Assembly (NCBI GenBank): GCA_010645155.1
Contig: JAAGOF010000041.1
Span: 532,272 to 596,271 of the forward strand
Length of the DNA stretch: 64,000 nt
Direction: 5' to 3'
Origin: Tigriopus japonicus
Taxonomy: Eukaryota; Arthropoda; Copepoda; Harpacticoida; Harpacticidae
Position 1 is the stretch's first letter; every line of letters starts with the position of its first letter. Position numbers and translations under genes: made by a program. Below are positions 1 to 13,300 of this stretch, one piece after another. Under the pieces are notes generated by a model. That model was not told the origin of the DNA, searched no databases, and saw nothing but the letters and a program-made list of their open reading frames with translations.

Positions 1-356
1 AAGTACCGTCACCATAATCATTTAAACAAGAAGGAAAGAAGTCATAATTCAGACAATTAGTAAGCACTTGTGGGCAAACATTTCACTTCAAACTCAATTT
101 CCTGCCCTTTTGGCCGAGAACAATGAACACTATTATTTTGAGTGTTCCAGAAACTTCCTTTATACCTTGGAAACTTTTAGATTTATTAGTTCTTTCAAAA
201 AGTTAAGAAATATGTTTTGATCTCTAAAATGGACCAACTAAAAAAGATAAAGACGTATACGCTTTTTTACCTCAATAACAAAATTTTGCAGCACTTTCAT
301 CTCATTTTTCTGACTTCCATTAAACTGTAGACATACCACCACCCATTTTTTCTTAC
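1..356 (-). other. AGFG1 intron (open at the left edge)
   Basis: Begins with a donor (ATGG|GTAAGA on the minus strand). I see no further AGFG exon before the window edge; the sequence is AT-rich. Confidence 0.6.
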
Positions 357-2193
357 CCATAACTGGAGGATCAAATTGAGCTCCATCAAAATCGGCAAAA
401 AAGTCATTGGTTTCCGCATTGGCGTTAAAATTGTTGGGCGTGCCCGTGTTTGGTTGAGATTTAGACAATGTACCAAAGGGATCCACCCCCGGGTTGGCAT
501 TGGACGTCATCACCAAAGGGGTGGGATTGGGGGTGGGTCCACTCGAAAAAGCCGAAAAATCCGCCAAGAAACTCGAGTCGGGCTTCGACTGCAAAGAATT
601 CTCAGAAGGCTGAGGTTGCGAGTTTGTAGGTCGACTAACCACGGATGAAGTGGATGATGGGTTCGAATTGGGTCTACTAGTTTGGGCGTTTCCTGTCCCA
701 GAAGCCAATCTGCCCGTGAGGGTTGAGCCGATTAAATTGGATCGCCCTGAAGAAGACTCGTTTGAAGTCCAGCCACCCAAATTGGATTGATTTGGCTGGG
801 GCAACGAAGTGGCAATTGTGCTGGGATCAACGTAATATCTAAAACATCAAAAGAGGATGAGCAAGTGGGCTGTTTTAGTGTGTGATAGTGTGATTGCCAA
901 ACCGTTTCTTTTCGTATTTCTCAATGATGAATTCCTTGACGCGCTCTTCATCCATTCCGTTGGGGCTTTTATGGCCCTCATAGAGACCCAACCAAACGAG
1001 TTGACACCACAAGTTACCCCTTGATCTGAGGAAATCAATCTCATCCGCGCTGAATGAAGACATCGAGATGGATTTGATCCTGTGGGGCGGATTGATGCCA
1101 CGCCTAAAAGATTGAAAGTGAGAGTGAAGTGACTTTTCGAGGTTAATGAAACAAACTTCTCGGATTCTCAAGTGCCGAGTAAGTAGTTCTTGAACTGTAT
1201 TTTATTTTTAAGTCGTAGTCAGTTATTTTTGCAAACATTTTGTTACATTTTTGCTACTACCATCATTTGGCACATGTCACTCATTTGTCTACCATTTAGG
1301 TGTTTGATTGCTTCTTACAAATACAAATTAACATTTTCATTCTAGTTTTCTTTGGATACGATCCAAAACATTGCTAGAAGATTTTGAAATTGATGGGTTA
1401 AAGTAAAAAAGAATAAAAGCAAAACTGAGAGAGAAGTTGCATGACGACACCACAGAAAACACAATTGAATAGTTTTGTGTTTTCGCAAGCTTTTAATATT
1501 TTTTTTTCCTTTTGCTAAAATGTCATGCGCGTACTCCATTACTTTACTGGCTCCAATCTGAACCTCATTTCAAAGCCTAGAAAGTAACAACAACTACAGA
1601 GCCTTGTCAAAAAACTCAGTAAAACTCTAGGTGTGGTGTGTAATAAAAAAAAGGTAAATCAACCTTATAGTAAAAAGGTGAAACATTACCAAATTGAGAA
1701 AAAGTGGTAAGCTTCCGTTAAAGAAGGGACTCCACTAAAACTTGTAAGTAAATTTCATAATTTACCACAAATGGAATTCTGAAGGCTCAAAATGTCATCA
1801 TATCTATTCGATTGGAACATATAAATCCTTGGACTAGGTTCGTATTGAATCCACATTTTTGTGGAGAATAAAAAGATGTGGACAATCTGATTGAACCTTG
1901 TTTGACTGATCCAATAAATTCAAGAGTAACAAAAATCGCATGATAATATTTCAAGCCGAGCTTTAACCTTTTAAATCGATCAAGAATGAATGCACTTACA
2001 GCATGCCCGAACATTTGGTACACACAAATGATCCAATGGTCATATTGACATAAGTGGGTCCCCTTTGACCACAATCCAAGCAAGTCTTATTACTGGCTTC
2101 ACTCATTTGCAGAGCTCGCAGTTGTTGGGCACTTTTGTCGCTGTCTGACATGGGCGTGTTCCCGGAGGCACCACCCCCTTTGGCCTTTCGCAT
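357..2193 (-). CDS. AGFG1: AGFG1/drongo-type ArfGAP, 5' half (3 exons, gene continues past the left edge)
   Basis: Three exons join in frame: 2193-2000, 1103-903 and 838-357. Splice sites are GT-AG with phases 2, 2 and then 1 at the open end. Exon 1 carries the ArfGAP zinc finger as CLDC, 16 residues, then CTKC, followed by a CSGML turn. Exon 2 continues with RGINPPHRIKSISM and WLGLYEG and ends in EKYEKKR; exon 3 opens with YYVDPS. This order and spacing is that of AGFG1 (Hrb) and Drosophila drongo, which are FG-repeat ArfGAPs of endocytic trafficking. Exon 3 is rich in Ser, Asn, Pro and Gln and includes FGTLS and FFADFDGAQFDPP, like the low-complexity FG/NPF tail of the family. The later tail exons lie outside the window. 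The ATG at 2193 is the first in its exon, but an acceptor at 2218/2217 leaves the frame open upstream, so a coding exon further 5' is possible. Family assignment is strong; the exact start is uncertain. Confidence 0.9.
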
Positions 2194-2226
2194 TGTGATG
2201 GGTTTGTCACTGTCAATCTGGTCCAA

Positions 2227-5190
2227 AAGAAGAAATGGTCAGGTTATGCCAGAATGAACAAATTCATTGGAGATGGATCTGGATAGCGCTAGATGACAAG
2301 TATTGGCCCAATGAGTTCTTGAGCGTGGACAAAAAAGTCAGATATGTCAAAGGTGAGATTGTGAAAGAGGCCCTGTGAGCGCTTAAAGATCATATTGTAT
2401 AGGGTGAGGAGAAAGATCCTTTTATTATTTATGAATCTATTAGGTAGTGTGGTATATTTTAATGAAAGAATCGACCTTGAGATAAGGAAAATGTTGCTTT
2501 TGACCGGCAATATCATTAAGACCACCCTTTACTGTTTTCAGTTTGAAAATGGATAGGTTACGATCTCCAAGGAAAATTTTTATGGACCTCCTAAAATTTA
2601 TAAAAAAAATGACAAAAATGGCCAATATTCTCGTAACTGGTCTCAAAACAATATTGTTGGCAAGACTAAAATTTTAATGGGCGGAGACAGCATCAGTGTT
2701 GCTGTTTTGAAATCGTTCACAGGACTCCAGGATTTGCAAATTGCAATTGCCTACAGAACACGCTGAATCAAAATCTGTCAAAAGTGTTATGAATTTTTGT
2801 GCTATATAATTGAATTAGTTTCATTGCATACAGTGAAGGATATCTTAATTTTTTTATAGAGAAGTTGAAAGCGCCCTCTTGTCATGAAAACTTCTGAACT
2901 TGCAGCGAACGTTTCGGCAAGCCTTTCTTTCTCTGGCTGCCTCTTTCTGAACAGCTGACTCGGCGATACTACCATAGATGTCATTTGCTTAGAGTAGATA
3001 CTATTTTTGAAACAAAATAAGAGGAAAGGAGGGGAGGAAGGTAATGAAGATGCAATGCATGATTGTTACAGCTTAATTCAACAGGCACCTTTTTCAGTTT
3101 CTAGCTCACAATACATGGTTTAATTTTTGCACCAAGGGAAACCCAGAATGGGCCCCCATCACATAAAATAACTTTGTAATCATTTTATCCAATGAGTTAC
3201 TTGAGACTCTCAATAAACATTAAAAAAATTTTTTTGGCCACAAAACTCAAATAGCAATCTCTGTTTATGAACGCTGCAACACATTTTAAAAGGGAATACC
3301 ATTTTTTTAAGTGTTACTCTGGTTACAAAAGATTTATTGAAATTGGAAAGGACGAAAACGGAACGTACAAACAAGAAACTCGCAACCTTTTTCTAACGCG
3401 GATCTACTCGTTCTTTTCAACGGGGAATTCCCATTCAATGTGTTTTTGAAATTCCTCAATAACGAGCTTATTCCAATTTCCAAGAATCAAAAAACCCCCA
3501 CGTCCTTGATGAGTTGTAACGATATTGAAGGCGACAGTGCTTTGTGGGCGGATGCACAATGGCAAATGATTGCATTTTTGGTGTTTTTGGTGCATCTTTT
3601 CCCGCCAATATTCCGCTGCTATTCACTAATTTGACAACGGGAATGGCCCACAATTTAGGCCTTTTGAGAAAATAATATTCTTCAACTGAATTGATGTTTC
3701 ATTCAAGTAAAATATGTACATGACATAATAAGATTTTTTGGCTTATTTTTTGTTGAGAAGATGTGATGGAAATTGTTCAATCATAACGGCTTGATCAAAA
3801 AATGTGTGACCTCGAAGCTGTCAACATTAAATATAATCAATGAAGAATTGTTATTTGACCAATCCCGTAAATAGAGAAGCGTTTACGAATAAAGAGGAAT
3901 GACCTAATGATAATTTTTCAGACAGGTAGCTCTCCTGTTTACAGTTTGGGCATGTGGGTGGGTGTTTTTCGTCTTTGACACCGGTACAAAATTGTGGTCG
4001 TCTGCCAGTCCCGTTCCGTTAACAGGGAATCCCTTTTGAGTAGTCTAGCCGGCCAGGAACTTCTTGAGGGCCAGGACGGGGAAAGATAAGATGTGACAAA
4101 ACATATGAATCCAAAAAAAAAAAAAAAAAATTTTTTCTTATTTCAGTTCGATGAACGGCTTAAGATTAATGTTTTATAGGTGATTTCTTGGGCAACCTTG
4201 TTTGAAAACTTTTAAGAATGTTGTTTTGTTTTGCTTAAAAAGCTGGATGAGTTGCCATATCTCTCTACCTTTACCAGTAGATAGACCGCCAAATATGTAT
4301 GCCGCAAAGAAACAAAGTTTAAATTACGGAGTACAAAAGACTAAAGTATTTGAAAAATCGTCATTTCGGTGATACAAGCATTTTTCCTCAGATTTTTTGG
4401 ACTTTTAGCTCAATTTTACCTTTGCACATGGAGCATATCATTCTTGCATTTTGCAAGGTTGAAATGTTATAATCTGCAAAGATGTCATAAATTTTAATCT
4501 TTTCCATAGTTTCTGGCTAACTTAGCTTTCTCACATGTTTTTGGAAATGCCATCTTCTGACGGCAGAACAATCTCAAAATCTACAAAAAAAAAAAAACTA
4601 AAGTTAGTTTCAAATATAAGGTTCATGATGACATGGTCTCTAAGACAAACAGATAAATGTGGTCATTTTAACAGTCTCTTAAAATATTTGACGTTATCAT
4701 TCATTCATCCTTCTTTCTTCATGTTTTCACCCGACCATTTGCATCCTTCCTTGTTTCGTTTAAATAGATTTGCAAATTAAGCAAAGTAAAGAGATGCAAG
4801 TACTGTTTAAAGCAAGATCCTCTCCTCCTCCAGTACACAAAGAGTCCCGATTAAAACCCCATAACAGGCATAGGTGGTCTTCTATGTTGCGCATGTGACT
4901 TCGAGAAAGCGTGCTTCGAGTCCTGCCGACTTTAAAGAAATCCATGACCGGTATTCGGGCGGGCCATTCACGGCTACATGCCTACTTGACGAGGTCGTTC
5001 AATAAACCCGAGGGGACACGTCTAGTGCTATAAGCGTGACCAGATCCTGAACTCTCTCTTCCAATCCACCTTTAAGTAAAACGTCACTTCATCCACATTT
5101 GCTCAGTTTTCAGCAGATTTGATTTTCAATGGCACACCTACATAATGCTGTTCGTGTAGAGCACTAACTCAACACAAAAATTAAAAAAAA
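2227..5190. other. Intergenic region between divergent AGFG1 and FNDC3
   Basis: About 3 kb between the first recognised exon of AGFG1 (minus) and the 5' region of FNDC3 (plus). Short frames occur on both strands but none shows a domain, coding-like composition or splice support. There is a poly-A run near 4110-4130. The promoters and 5' untranslated exons of both genes probably lie here, but I cannot place them. Confidence 0.5.
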
Positions 5191-5199
5191 CAACAAAGG

Positions 5200-5736
5200 T
5201 ATTTCCAACTCGAAATGGCTTTGTACGTCGCAGTGGTCACGCTTTTCCTCAGAGTACGTGGAAAAACTACGAGCGCTCGTCTTTCCCGAAAAAACACCTC
5301 GCCAGCCCGTTGTTCCACTCTCCCTTCAGCCTTCAACGCCAGCCCATCAACGGCAGCCCGAAATTGCGCCTCTGCAACTGCGCCAACCGTGGGTGCTCGC
5401 CATCTCGCCCATCAAAAAAGGAGAGCCGTTCCGTGGGGTGCTCGCCATACTCGCCGTACTCTCGCCAGCTACAACTCAGACTTGAACTTCTTGTTCTGCT
5501 CAAGTGAGTGAGTGAGCGAGCGAGCTAGTGAGTGCGGAGAAGTCTTTGACAGCAGCCTAGCTTCCAAGGAACGTCGACAAAAACGAGTGATGAACGACTA
5601 AGTCAGCAGCCTGAGAATAATATCAGAACGAGACAACTAACTAACTAAACAGAGTGTCGTCTATGAGAGACTCGTCGAGAGTGCCATCCATCCGAGGTCC
5701 CTGTGCAAATTGGACATCCTCCGCGTGACGTTTAAG
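5200..5736 (+). other. FNDC3: Candidate 5' untranslated first exon of FNDC3
   Basis: A stretch with higher GC than its surroundings ends in a strong donor (TTTAAG|GTATGT, exon end 5736). An acceptor (TATGTTTCAG, exon start 6210) begins the exon that holds the FNDC3 start codon. The tract contains a GAGT/GAGC-rich stretch near 5505-5540 and several upstream ATGs (for example 5215) that open only short frames. The 5' end is approximate; no TATA box is obvious. Expressed-sequence evidence would be needed to confirm that it is transcribed. Confidence 0.45.
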
Positions 5737-6320
5737 GTATGTACGACCCTGATCCCTCTCACACGCCCCTTCAGTGCTTAAAATCCGGGTTTGGACACCG
5801 AATCCGGGTCCACATGGGATGATGAGAGGTAGCTTAGATGGGACTGGAACGTGACAGGACCCGGTGACAGGGAACAGGCTGTTGGGTATGAAATGGGGGA
5901 TGATGGGACATGTCTAGTAGAGGTTGCTAAGGCTAGATGAGAGAATGTAAGTGGGGATTGATCAGTCAAAGGTGCTTGAAACTAGCCATGTCATCATAAC
6001 GTGGCTGGGCTTAAAATGGGAACAGTTGTTGGTATTTTTTAATGTGTTCAACCTTGTCCTGCCTGAGTCGGATGATTTGCTTTTTGTTCGTATGTTGAAA
6101 GATCCTCGTGTAATTTGATCTCCGAGATGAAGAAGGTTATCTTAACTCCCTTGTCGAGATGTGATTCAACATGATGAATATTCAAGCAGCACTGTCCACT
6201 ATGTTTCAGGTTGTATTGGATCGGTGATAGCAAGAAACCTTAGCCAAAAAGAGAGTGAATCGTGAGTTGTGTTTGTCGAGAGTGAATAGTGAGATCCGCA
6301 TCCATACCTTGTCGATCCCC

Positions 6321-7326
6321 ATGAACCAGAGTGAAAGCCCAGTGGCGTGTACAGACCCGTCCCCGCCCTCCCAAAACGGAGGGGGCGTCGATTCCGAGTC
6401 ATGCCCTCCAACGACATCCTCCCTCGCGTCCCCCAGTGAATCGAATCCACCTGCAGAGCCTCCACCTGCCACTGAAACCGTGGCCGAGGTGAGCCCACCC
6501 AACGCTCAAGCCTCCGCTGACGTCATTGAACCGGACTCCGAAACTCCTACCGCCGAGGTCTCCTCACCCATGCAGTTGCCCGTTAACGGACCTGCACCGG
6601 GTTCCACGGGCCCTATTCATGGCACATCAGTAACCAATACCCAACCCCAGCAACATTCGCCAGGATCGACATCCTCGATGTCGAGCAATGGTAGTGGGGC
6701 GCATGTGGGCTACACCCGACAGTCCAATCCTCGACCTCGGAGTAACAAACATCCCACGGGCGGTGTCACCACGCCTATCAGTGTACCTACCTGTAGTGTT
6801 ACTCAGGCACCCACCGTTCTGAGTAGTTTACCCCCGTCGGCTGTTTCAGCCCCGCCCTACTTTCCGCCTCAGACTATGATGGTGGACTATTCGCATCAAC
6901 CGCCTTATTGCGGTGGTTTTGTACCCACGGGGCCTTCTGATGCCCCGCCTTATGGCACGGTCTATTATCATCCGGGTGCGGGCTATGAAAGTGGAGGTTA
7001 TGTCAGTGGGCCTCCCCCACCCCCTGTGATGGGCCACCCACCTCGTCCTCCGGCTAAATCCAATGCGGGAGGGCGATACACGCCCTCACCTCATTCGATG
7101 TCAGGCAGCTCGTCTCCTTCGTCCTTTTGTCAGAACAATAACGTGACGACGACTAGTGTTGGTGGGGGGGCTGGTAGTGGGAGTGCCAATGCTAGTAGCA
7201 ATAGCAACACTAACAACAGTAGCAGCAGTAGCAGCAACAACAATCAACACGTTGTCACCTACCATGTGCATTCTGGAGAAGTCATCAGTCTTCAACTCGG
7301 CGATGGTCAAGTTCAAGTGATTCCAG
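6321..7326 (+). CDS. FNDC3: FNDC3 coding exon 1: Ser/Pro/Asn-rich N-terminus
   Basis: The first ATG after the acceptor at 6210 is at 6321 and begins MNQSESPVACTD. The exon codes 335 residues of low-complexity sequence, with a poly-Ser/Asn tract near residues 290-310 from AGC/AAC repeats. Only the last ~25 residues are family-conserved. The donor at 7326/7327 (CCAG|GTAAGA, phase 1) opens the giant intron. Reading on past the donor continues open for 62 more codons to a stop at 7512; that extension shows no family similarity. Confidence 0.85.
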
Positions 7327-10300
7327 GTAAGACAACGACGATCCATCCCAAATTAGCTCACATGGGTCAGTTGTGCGATTTCAAGCGAATTCGAACTTAT
7401 CAAAACAAGGCCTTTAGGCTTGTTTATTTTTCCTGTACGTCAAACGTACTAGAGATGACTAAATTTATTGCTCATCCCAAGGATCCGGGAGATCTAAATA
7501 TTCATGCTCGGTAGCTGAGCTGATTTCAACATTGAGCCGAGGTCTTCTTTTGCCATTCTTCTTCTTCCACCACTGGGTTCAAGGAATTCAATCTAAATTT
7601 GTGCAATCCAGCATTTAAAGTGAAAACCGCCGAGTTATCAGTAAATTGCAGACATTTTCATGACTCTTGATGCACACATACATCGGATGTCGAAGCTTCA
7701 TCTTTCGCTCTCGAGGTTTTCTCGTGATGCTGGGATATGTACGTATTAATACGAACGCACACGCTCTTTTGCGCTTTTCCCCTAAATGCCAAGGCAATCC
7801 CAAAGTTGTCGAGGATCCCTTTTTTGTCTTTTGCTTGCCCTCTAACGGGGATTATGATTCAAGCAAATAGCAAATCCAAAGACCACGCATTGCAAAACAT
7901 TTTTGGAAACAGGTCAAATGAAATTGGATCCCTTAAACATAGCACAATCGAATGTGATCCGGCTTACCATCATCGTATTTTAAAGGGTGGAGAAAGAAAG
8001 GTGCTGTGGACAGGATGGCAAAAGCAAAATCCGTTTGGTCTTAACATTGAATAAATGCTTCTTTTTTGTATGCAAAAAAAAATTAGCAACGAGGAGATCT
8101 GAACGGATTTACCCATTTTGCAAAGTAAGCCACAATCAAAAGGTGATTGGTAAAAAGGGCATCCCTGTGTAAGAAAGGAGTTGTTGCTCATGTATCATCT
8201 TCAAGTTGAGCGTCTTTTATATCTGTAAGACTTCTTCAATATTCGAAAGCACACTAGTTACAAGTGGTTAATCTAGCTTGCTATTTGATCCACAATCTAC
8301 ATCTTTCATTAAGAAATCTACGTGTACGTCCAATAAGAGACCACCAGACTTGTTTTCGTCAATTTCTCATTTCATAATCATCATCGTCATCAACATTTCG
8401 CACCTCTGACAATGAACTTGGAGGGTATGTGAAAAATCCGCATTTTTTACAACTTAATAAAACTTCTCATGAGGTGATGGTGTTGCCAAGCCATAAAAAT
8501 TTGCAAATTCCCGTAAATTGAAAGCTGATTTAGTACGTGACTGTTGCAGACTGGAAATGGTATCAATGCAATTTTTACGGGTCTATCGTTTCATTCTAAT
8601 TCCAAGGGCCACTTAAGCGAGTGTGTTAACGTAGCGAAAAAAAAAATCACCCTTTAATATTTTGAACTGGATATTATCTGTATGTTCGTGTTTTTAGTGC
8701 TTATTATTCACCCAATGAACCACATGTAAGAATAAAAGTGTCGCATAATGATAAAATACCTTTAAATGCAACGTAAAATTGTATCACTTGTGCCAGCAAT
8801 CGCTAAGCTTCACATTCAAATTTGAATATGTGATAAATCCCTTATATAAGTTAGGTCTAAAGTCTTCCATGAAAGCAATATTTCAAAGCTGAGTATTTTT
8901 AGTGGCTTTGAAAAGTGTAGAATACAAGCAGAAAACCAAGCAATATTTGACTAAGGAATTTTTCATCCACCCGCCAAAGTTAAAATCTCATTCCCCTTTT
9001 TTTGGTTGGAAGAGGAATGCAGACCATCATCGTCGCGAACCTCTTTCTCCTTGCCAACCAGTTCAAATGCAAGCGTTTTTTCTCTCTCCTCAAATTAACT
9101 AAGAAGCATTGGTGAAGGAAGGAACTCAATCTTATTTAGTTGTGACCTTGCATAACGTGCCTTGGTTGCCCGATCTTGCCCGTGGAACTGAACATCGATG
9201 ATGGTGAAGGGTGGCTGCCCTTTTGGCTTCTTGACGCTGCTCGTTCCGTCAAAACATGAGGGTATGACTCTGGATATGGGATCAGATTTCATGATGTGCG
9301 TGTTTTTGGTTGAGAGCATATTGAGTGCCAATGAGGAGAGAGCATTTGGAAAGTGACGAGAACTTGGAGCCAGCATTTTCAAAGCCACTAAGCTCGATCC
9401 ATTAAGTGTTTGCATGGAGTTCGTAACATATGGCTACGCGTTCATCCCCAAAGTTGAGAACGCTCAAGTTGCCTCGATCTTGTCGAATCGATGTATCGAG
9501 GGCATTCCAGAAGCCACCATGAAAAAATTGACAAGAGACGAATTGAAACACGTCCATCATGATCAATGATGTAGTACCATTACATGTCGCGTCTGTTATG
9601 AAAGACTCTGCAACGATTGCAACCCAAAAGCCCTTTGAAGAGTGGATTCACCATCACAATGTTGGCAGAAAACAGCTGTGCTTCGTGCATAAATCAGTCG
9701 ATGTCAGCCAAACAGACGACTGAATTGAATCGTGGACACTTCAGTTGCAATTGTTGCACTCTCATCGAATACGGTAAAAACAAAAGCAAACGGGTGCGAG
9801 GGCATGTCAAATAATGGAATTGGCCTTCGCGGTTTAATTACCTAATGGATTAAAGGTACAGAATTGGGAGCGACATCCACTCAACAGGTGACGATTCAGC
9901 CTTTTTTCCACATGACTGGAACACGCCCAAAATTGACAAACAGTACATGATCCTCCATATTTGGAAACCTTCACAACAGAAGCTTTTGAGACACATTTAT
10001 TAAGTGCGCTTGCAATGTGACTGATTTCTCTGGGAAAAAGAAACATATGGACTATGCAAGTTTCCCAACCAAGTCTTGGTTAAAAGATAGATTGTATGCA
10101 CAAGAACGTGCGATCAAATTCTCATTCATTGGCATTATTGTCAATTGTTTCAAATGATCCTTAAATTGAATCTGTTGGGAGAAAAAAAATTGGACAGAGA
10201 GCCCAAGTGTCTGACTTTAAAGACTGATTTCCAAGTGTGGCTCACAAATGTTTTTCACATTAGTCAGATCATCCTGACAAACACCAAATATTTAGAGATA

Positions 10301-13300
10301 GCCTTGACTGAACTCCTGTTTTGAGGCAATCTACCGTATTGCTTTGTTACAAATTCATGTTTGAAAGTTGTGAATGTTTCCGTAACCTTCAATCTGGCGG
10401 TAATAAACATTTGCAGAGCGATCAGGAAAAGTCTCTAGTAATGCTCAACTTGGGATCAAGATGGATTCAACCTTGTCCTATTAGCAAGTCTGGTTTTACC
10501 TTGCCCACGGTTCGTCTCGAAATGGTTTAGAAGAAATGAATTCCTACCAGATGAAGATTGATTGCATCTACTGAAATGCAATTGGCTTAATTGAGACAAA
10601 TGAAATGGAACGTTGAAATTCATGCACTTTTTGCAATTATCTTTAGTTCAAGCATGTAATATCTATTTTTATCGAAACATTTGTTTGATATTCATGAGAT
10701 CTCCGGTATTCTATTTTTATGCCTCCTGTTCTGTGCGCTCTATTCTGAATAGTGACTTCTTTTAACATCAGCTGCGCAAAGAGGTTTAGTGACGTCAAAT
10801 TCTTTTTTGAGACGCCTTTTTTAAAACCTCCAGAATATTGAAATGGGCCCAGAGCAAAAAAATGTTTATGGTAATCCACTGAGGCTTTTAAAAATTTCAA
10901 TTGTTTCAGTGTAAATGACATCTTGTATTTAAAAGGTTGGTTGCATCTGCAAGACAAAGTAGTTCGCTTCAAATTCAATTTTGTTCACCCTGAAGTCATT
11001 CCCTGTCTCACCGTGTTTCGTCCACCGACTCATTTGAGTCTGAGTCTGATCCTCTTTTTCTGACGGTAGTCACAATTGGCTTGCCAAGGAAGTGTTAAAT
11101 CTCCTTCACAAATTCCATTTTCCCAATCGTCACTCCGAATATCCGTGGGGAAGAGATGATTTTGGCTAGAGGAGCTCAATGAGCTTCTCAGACCAAAAAA
11201 TAGGGGATTTCATTGGTCTCGTCTCGATTGAAAACCGTCTATGGCGACACCCACATTTCATTTGAAGATGACTCTGCATGCACAAAAAGCATAGATCCCC
11301 AGTGCATTTTAAGGATTAGACGAGCCCAGTTGACAATATTCGAGTAGTGTTTAATAAACGGGAAGCAAGTCCTCGTTTTTCCTCTTTTAGACCAACATTT
11401 TTCTGCTCGATTGACCGTCTACGACACCACTGAACCCTTGGGTAACTTCCTTTTTCATGCTTCATGACAAAAAAAAAACTTGTTTCCCGGTTCTTATTCC
11501 GCCCTCTGTACAGGATCTATCCTCATCACGAACAACGATCGTTGTCAGTTCATTGACTTGAAACCCTCAGCATGTCACTTTGTTCAAGTCATAAATAATA
11601 ACGCACTCTGTACATTTAAAGTCATAGCTACATCATTCTTGTGTCGGTAGTTATTCCTAGAGCACTATAATAGAAGAGTACGTTCATGTGCGGTCAAACA
11701 TCAGTTTTAGACAAACTAATACACCTAAAAAGCTAATGGAGTGACTCCAAGGAGACTTATAAATGTTTTCAATGGAATTTTGGAATGGATCGTGGCTGAA
11801 ATTCCTTTTCAATTGTCGAGTTTCCATGCCAATTGCCAGGAAAATGGTTTTACCAATTAATTCAGCCAAAATTGATAGATCCATGAGCAATATTCAGTCT
11901 ACATTTGAGGCACTTTTTTAGTTTGTCCAAAACTGATGTGTGACTGTTGGGATCTTCAAAAAATATGGGTATCATGATTCATGAGAACTTAGAGCTGTTG
12001 CCGCATGAAATCCACTAGATGACGCACTTTTTTCATTACTGAATTCTTTTATTATAGTGCTCTAGTTATTCCTCTAGCAAGGGACTATTGAATGAAAATA
12101 TATCCAAGTTTAACTGTCCGTTTTCAAATCTTATAGAAGGTGCTTCATAGGGTAAGGTTGTCAGAAAAGAACAGGAGCAAAAATTAACGAGCATGCTTTT
12201 TGTTCCATCTTTCGGAGTTGAAGAAATTGGAGGTTTTCGTACTTTCTAGAAATGCGGACTTTTCGGACGATCCGAACAGCTCAAGGGATTTGGGAGTTTC
12301 TGAAGTCATGTTTAGATTAAATATCATCACGATGATGATGGTGGCGATGATACAGATATGTTGGATGAACTGGCTGAAGCCAAGAAATCTGGGAAATGTA
12401 TGTCAGGACTGATTTCCATGGCGTGAGAAAAAGCAGAGAAGAACTCAATTTGTGTGACCCCTTCGTCGATCCGTGGCAAAATGTGTCTTTTTTTCTTGAA
12501 CATGTGGGCGTGCTTGTCTAAATATGCCCTACATAAGCTAATCAAATTGTCCGCCTTTGTTCAAACTCGAAGTCATTCCAAGTACGAAAGTCGACTCTCG
12601 AAATTCGCAATTCTCTCTTGCATTGTTTGATGGAGAGAGAATGTTGAGCGATGCTTCAAACCCGTTTCACCAATCCATATGACAGCTTAATGAATTTGTC
12701 GAGCTCGAGCTTCTCTTCGAATCCCTTGAGTTCAATCATTCAAGTCCCAAGTGACAATCCATTGCAATTGAACATCAAGTTTTCCCCTCGAACTGTACCC
12801 CAACAAAATATGGACGATCAAGAATGTGTCATCTACTTGGTTTGTTGTCCATTAAACATGGCCATTTTGCTTCTCCGAATTCTATTCAAGCTCATGCATG
12901 CTCGATGACTTTCAAAGGCGGATTGAACATGGAAGAAAGTGAATGATTTGCTAAACGACGACAACGAAATGAAACTTTCATCCTCACCTGAATTATGCAA
13001 TGGCTCAAACGGCCTTAAAAGGGACATGTCTCGGTTCCATAAATACTTGATTGGCATTGCCTTGCCAAATGTAGAAACATCTCCAACCTTGTCACCAGAA
13101 TGGCCGACGAATGAGATTGCCAGGCTAATTTAGTATTCCACTAAAATCTCCCACCTTCAATGCAGATATAATTCAGGAATGGAGAGTTTTAAACCGTGGT
13201 CGTGCTTTTAAATTGGCCGAAAAAGTCAAAAGAAGCGGGAAAGGCCTTTGGCAATCTCGCAATAAAGGCCACTTTTGTATCTCAATGATGTCTGATGAAA

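Noticed and set aside
376..648. 90-codon plus-strand Arg/Gly-rich frame
   Set aside because: Antisense of AGFG1 exon 3.
2289..2646. Overlapping minus-strand frames that look faintly retroelement-like
   Set aside because: No reverse-transcriptase, endonuclease or integrase motif could be found.
4830..4940. tRNA-like TTCGAGTCC motif
   Set aside because: No matching acceptor stem or D-arm around it; cannot be folded into a tRNA.
5215..5511. 98-codon plus-strand frame with ATG
   Set aside because: Lies in the probable FNDC3 5' untranslated exon, three overlapping frames are open by composition, and there is no domain; at most an upstream ORF.
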